Shown: positions 37,518-40,351 of the stretch, in pieces | Position numbering within the stretch: the stretch's first letter is position 1 | How the letters are laid out: each line of letters starts with the position of its first letter | Assembly: GCA_001839685.1 (NCBI GenBank) | Contig: MLAK01000778.1 | Location: 1-40,351, forward strand | Source: Tritrichomonas foetus | Taxonomy: Eukaryota; Parabasalia; Tritrichomonadida; Tritrichomonadidae | DNA length: 40,351 bases | Reading direction: 5' to 3' | Notes under the pieces: generated by a model | Databases searched by the model: none | Seen by the model: the letters and a program-made list of their open reading frames with translations, nothing else | Told to the model about the DNA's origin: nothing | Program-made: the position numbers and the translations under genes

Positions 37518-38366
37518 ATGAATTCGAATCATTCTACTGGTGATGCAAATTGTGTAATTTACGCAAGACGAAGTATATCATCATCATATAATAGGTATGA
37601 ACGCTTAAATTATAAACCACGAATAATTATCAATAATAATAAAAATCACGCTTCGACACCGGGGCCAGGATTTTATAATGTACCTGATAGTTCTATCAAT
37701 AAAAATAAAACGCATCATATTCAAAGTCGAACACCAAACACTTACCCCACTGATGCAGTAGATGTTACTTTTCATGATGTTAAACTCCAACATAACCTAC
37801 GTCTGTGCTCATCTATTGGATCAAGAAAAAAGCTTAAATATTTTGATAATCCAAAAACTCCTGGCCCATCTATGCCTCAACCTGAAACACTGCCTAAGAA
37901 TCCTATTATAATTGGACTTAAATTAAAAGCAATTGAAGATACAACTTTACCAGGGCCTGCATCTTATTGTATAAAAGAAAATATTAAGCCAAATCTAGTT
38001 GTTTCAATGAAAAATGACAAAACTAAACGAGAAAGTTTTTTTACATCAAAATCAGAGCCTGGACCTGGACCTGGTACTTATAATCCATATCCAGAAATCC
38101 AAAGACCCAAGCGATGGGCTTCAAAATTACGAAATGTAAAATCAATTCCTGTGGCTCAATTAAAAAGAACATTAAAGAAGAAGAAAGAAGAATTGGAATA
38201 TCAAGAATCTCTAAAACAACAAGAAAATATCTATCATGTATCTTTTAATGAAAGCACAGACGATAATAGTGAACAAGTAAATGAATATTTTGAACATGAT
38301 TTTCAAGAACAATATGATGATGATTTTTATGATAACTATAATGATATTACAACAATAAAAGAATAA
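37518..38366 (+). CDS. PG-rich-repeat (SHIPPO/STPGR) cytoskeletal protein
   Basis: Encodes 282 residues. Proline-glycine repeats typical of sperm-tail PG-rich (STPGR/SHIPPO) proteins are seen at 46-56 (STPGPGFYNVP), about 114-118 (TPGPS), 144-150 (LPGPASY) and 180-189 (EPGPGPGTYN). The C-terminus (200-282) is Lys-rich, then strongly acidic with many Asp, Glu, Asn and Tyr. Such proteins lie on or inside flagellar and other microtubules (ODF3/CIMAP type). A flagellar or axostyle role is expected in a flagellate, but this is inference. TCATA overlaps the ATG region as a possible initiator. The stop runs into TAAA. The next gene is convergent, 75 bases away. Confidence 0.85.
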   Translation: MNSNHSTGDANCVIYARRSISSSYNRYERLNYKPRIIINNNKNHASTPGPGFYNVPDSSINKNKTHHIQSRTPNTYPTDAVDVTFHDVKLQHNLRLCSSIGSRKKLKYFDNPKTPGPSMPQPETLPKNPIIIGLKLKAIEDTTLPGPASYCIKENIKPNLVVSMKNDKTKRESFFTSKSEPGPGPGTYNPYPEIQRPKRWASKLRNVKSIPVAQLKRTLKKKKEELEYQESLKQQENIYHVSFNESTDDNSEQVNEYFEHDFQEQYDDDFYDNYNDITTIKE

Positions 38367-38441
38367 AAATTCGGCACGAAATTCCTTTTTTCTTTATCTT
38401 TATTTCTCATACATCTTCATGTTAACTGATATTGTGACTTA

Positions 38442-39323
38442 TTATGATCTATATTGTTTTTTCTTTAATTTAATAGGAGGATTTTTTGATAAATCAAGAA
38501 TTGCGTATTCATAAATGAGGTAATCAATTGAAAATTGACCAATCGAATAATCGTTTTTCTTTCGATTTTGGTATTGTTCATGGGTATGACCTATTATCAA
38601 AGTATCTTTTTTATTAATTGTATGATTGAATTTTTTCCGTATGAGCTGAAAAAATGAAGGAATTTTAGACCCTCGAATTTTCAAATTGCTTAAAAAATCG
38701 TGAGCAATAAAATAGTTTTCATATTTCCTTTCATTCTCTTTATCATTTTCGTTCTCTTTATCTTTTTCATTCTCTTTATCTTTTTCATTCTCTTTATCTT
38801 TTTCATTCTCTTTATCTTTTTCATTCTCTTTATTAAACACTTTAGAAGTGTCTATTGGATGCTTCAAGCGAATTATATCATTAGTTATGATGTTTACATA
38901 TTTATATTTCTGATCATGATTTTTTATATGAAAATTGTAATGATCTAAAAGCGTAATTCTGTCGTGATTTCCTCCAATTAAAAAAATATTTTTTCGAAGA
39001 GTTTCAAGCTGTTTGAGAAGATTTTCAAACATAACATTTTGTAAAGAATATAAACCATCAAAAGAATCACCTAAAATTATTAAAGATGAAATATTTTCTT
39101 CGTCAATTAAATATTGAATTTGCTTTATAAGTAAGGGAATTGATTCATTTATTGGAAATTGGTGTCCTAAATGAAAATCACTAATTAATCCAAATTTATC
39201 TTTTGTGAAATTAAAAGGAATTTCATAAATTGTTAAATTACTTGGAACTATGAAATGTTTCTTTTTTGAGTTAACTTTTGACATCAATGAAAGCATGAGT
39301 ATATTTATTAACACCCAATACAT
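38442..39323 (-). CDS. Calcineurin-like metallophosphoesterase, secretory
   Basis: Encodes 293 residues from ATG 39323 (a GTG six codons upstream is not used). Residues 1-19 are a signal peptide or anchor (WVLINILMLSLM). Motifs of the calcineurin-like superfamily follow in order: D49-x-H51 (ISDFHLGH), G85-D86-x2-D89 (GDSFDG), G118-N119-H120-D121, His near 207 (FIAHDF) and GHTH near 241. All metal ligands appear present, so it should be an active phosphoesterase with two metals, substrate unknown. Between the third and fourth motifs lies a Lys/Glu/Asn/Asp repeat encoded by an 18-bp tandem repeat. It faces a secretory compartment or the outside if the signal works. It is divergent from the Arg-rich gene at 39491. 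Confidence 0.85.
   Translation of the reverse strand: MYWVLINILMLSLMSKVNSKKKHFIVPSNLTIYEIPFNFTKDKFGLISDFHLGHQFPINESIPLLIKQIQYLIDEENISSLIILGDSFDGLYSLQNVMFENLLKQLETLRKNIFLIGGNHDRITLLDHYNFHIKNHDQKYKYVNIITNDIIRLKHPIDTSKVFNKENEKDKENEKDKENEKDKENEKDKENENDKENERKYENYFIAHDFLSNLKIRGSKIPSFFQLIRKKFNHTINKKDTLIIGHTHEQYQNRKKNDYSIGQFSIDYLIYEYAILDLSKNPPIKLKKKQYRS
38725..38832. repeat. 18-bp in-frame tandem repeat
   Basis: Unit TCTTTTTCATTCTCTTTA is repeated perfectly four times at 38761-38832 and twice imperfectly from 38725. On the minus strand it encodes KENEKD repeats in the phosphoesterase. The unit length keeps the frame, so copy number can vary without breaking the protein. Confidence 0.9.
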
Positions 39324-39426
39324 ATGATTCCTGTTTATCACGAAATGAGAGTAATTATTTCATTCTGTAATTATAGTTAAGAATATCATCGTTAACTATT
39401 TAATTGAATAATAATGTTTGAGACAG

Positions 39427-39460
39427 TGACCGTTTAAAATTGTGGTCCTTTAAACGGTCA
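39427..39460. promoter_or_regulatory. Divergent promoter with 12-bp inverted repeat
   Basis: TGACCGTTTAAA (39427-39438) and TTTAAACGGTCA (39449-39460) are perfect inverse copies separated by 10 bases. GACCGTTT (39428-39435) fits the M3 Myb-type core motif and its mirror (39452-39459) fits it on the other strand. CCTTT (39447-39451) is the M5 element. Each arm faces outward, toward the phosphoesterase gene (86-104 bases away) and the Arg-rich gene (about 30 bases). AAAAAGTTA (39480-39488) also lies 2 bases before the ATG. Confidence 0.6.
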
Positions 39461-39490
39461 TGCATTCAATAGGATTCTGAAAAAGTTAAT

Positions 39491-40033
39491 ATGTCTTCTC
39501 GAGGCCAAAGAGAATATCCACCTAGAAGCTACTCGAATAACTACCAGCGACGCTATCAAGATTCACGTGATTATCGCAGCGATTTCGATGACAGACGCGA
39601 AAAAGTTGATCGAGTCTCTTCATATGACAATGACAAAAATTACGACCGATCTGATCGAAATATTGACCGAAATGCTGATCGAAATATTGACAGTCGTCAA
39701 ATCGAATCTCGCCAGATGTCAAATTCCGGAATTCCAATTTCAAGTAGTGGCTATTCCAGCAGATATGAAAGCCGAGGGCGTCCCCCATCGGCTGGATACT
39801 TTGATCGCGAAAATTCACGCCGGAAATACAATTCATCGTATGAATCCCAAACCGACCACGATCTTCCAAGAAGAACACCTGAAGCACAAATCAAAGGAAG
39901 AGACAGATCGCCAGCCGATTACGTGACTGAATCAGAGAGAATTGCAGAAATGATCAGAAAAGAATATCAGATTAATCCGCCTGTCCAGATGAACATTGCT
40001 CCTGTATTCATGAATATTGAGCTGTGGGATTGA
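39491..40033 (+). CDS. Arg/Ser/Asp-rich disordered protein
   Basis: Encodes 180 residues. Residues 1-140 are rich in Arg, Ser, Asp, Tyr and Asn, with RS, RD and DR pairs and a short DRNADRNID-type repeat near 57-67, so the chain is probably disordered and may bind RNA or be phosphorylated. The last 35 residues are different (ESERIAEMIRKEYQINPPVQM then FMNIELWD) and look like a conserved short helix or interaction tail. No domain was recognised. An RNA-processing role is suggested only by composition. The promoter holds the inverted repeat and AAAAAGTTA. Confidence 0.7.
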   Translation: MSSRGQREYPPRSYSNNYQRRYQDSRDYRSDFDDRREKVDRVSSYDNDKNYDRSDRNIDRNADRNIDSRQIESRQMSNSGIPISSSGYSSRYESRGRPPSAGYFDRENSRRKYNSSYESQTDHDLPRRTPEAQIKGRDRSPADYVTESERIAEMIRKEYQINPPVQMNIAPVFMNIELWD

Positions 40034-40261
40034 ATCTTTGCGCTAATATGGTTTTTTTGATCAATTTTCTATTTTTTTGTTATTTATTTATATTATGATG
40101 TAAAATACGCTGATACTATTTCTATTTTTACGTAAATTTCCTTTATTGCTTTTATAATAAACAGTTTCAACATCAGATATCGTTGGTTCTGTTGAATGCA
40201 TGTCGTAATATATCTTTCATCATCTTGAGTTTGAAAAGGCAATTAAATGAAAACCATAAAG

Positions 40262-40351
40262 ACAAATGAAATCAACAAAAACAAATGAAATCAACAAAAA
40301 CAAATGAAATCAATAAAAACAAATGAAATCAATAAAAACAAATGAAATCAA
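40262..40351. repeat. 19-bp tandem repeat running off the window
   Basis: Unit ACAAATGAAATCAACAAAA repeats every 19 bases (CAAATG at 40263, 40282, 40301, 40320, 40339) and continues past the end. Later copies read AATA in place of AACA. Bases 40034-40261 hold no gene. Confidence 0.9.

Noticed and set aside
38700..38948. Plus-strand hydrophobic frame with Phe/Ile/Leu repeats resembling membrane segments
   Set aside because: It is the antisense of the KENEKD repeat in the phosphoesterase gene.

Overview
The window looks like nuclear DNA of an AT-rich, intron-poor parabasalid protist, most likely a trichomonad such as Tritrichomonas; the species call is inference. Support: all the large genes are uninterrupted eukaryotic-type frames packed head-to-head and tail-to-tail. 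Initiator-like TCA(C/T)(A/T) boxes or Myb-type AAACGG(T/C)C boxes sit a few bases before several ATGs. Stop codons often run into TAAA. Gene families typical of trichomonads are present (small R2R3 Myb, BTB-like plus F5/8-type-C-like protein, Asn-rich proteins, very large AAA/vWA proteins). No tRNA, rRNA, CRISPR array, virus or recognisable transposon was seen.

Layout. 1-1176: gene-free. 1177-2601 (+): Asn/Ser-rich protein of unknown function. 3033-3962 (+): coiled-coil protein. 4487-5149 (-): pyroglutamyl-peptidase I, divergent from 5284-6681 (+), a membrane-anchored thioredoxin/PDI-like protein. 6870-8000 (-): an Asn/Trp-rich protein with an NXF/Mex67-like core, divergent from 8248-8880 (+), an RNF115/126-type RING-H2 ubiquitin ligase. 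9273-10109 (-): PAP2-type lipid phosphatase, divergent from 10865-11587 (+), an R2R3 Myb factor. 11588-13521: a 1.9-kb gene-poor stretch.

The centre (13540-32413, +) is one giant gene of about 6,300 codons broken by a single +1 frame change near 14054-14094. Order of parts: pseudokinase, Sel1-like segment, six midasin-type AAA+ modules with uneven decay of catalytic motifs, a long helical linker, an acidic tract, two vWA domains, a glutamine-amidotransferase-like fold and a third vWA domain. Only part of this resembles midasin, so it is the best candidate for an undescribed system.

After it come a WDR11-like WD40 protein (32572-35511, -), a BTB-like/discoidin-like gene split by one in-frame TGA inside a perfect 20-bp palindrome (35918-37435, +), a PG-rich-repeat (SHIPPO/STPGR) cytoskeletal protein (37518-38366, +), a secreted or membrane metallophosphoesterase with an expanding Lys/Glu/Asn repeat (38442-39323, -) and an Arg/Ser/Asp-rich disordered protein (39491-40033, +). 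The last two share a divergent promoter holding a 12-bp inverted repeat. The window ends inside a 19-bp tandem repeat.

The genes do not form an operon or an obvious pathway. The shared theme is compact housekeeping and cytoskeleton genes with short divergent promoters, interrupted by one giant gene that may have arisen by domain fusion.
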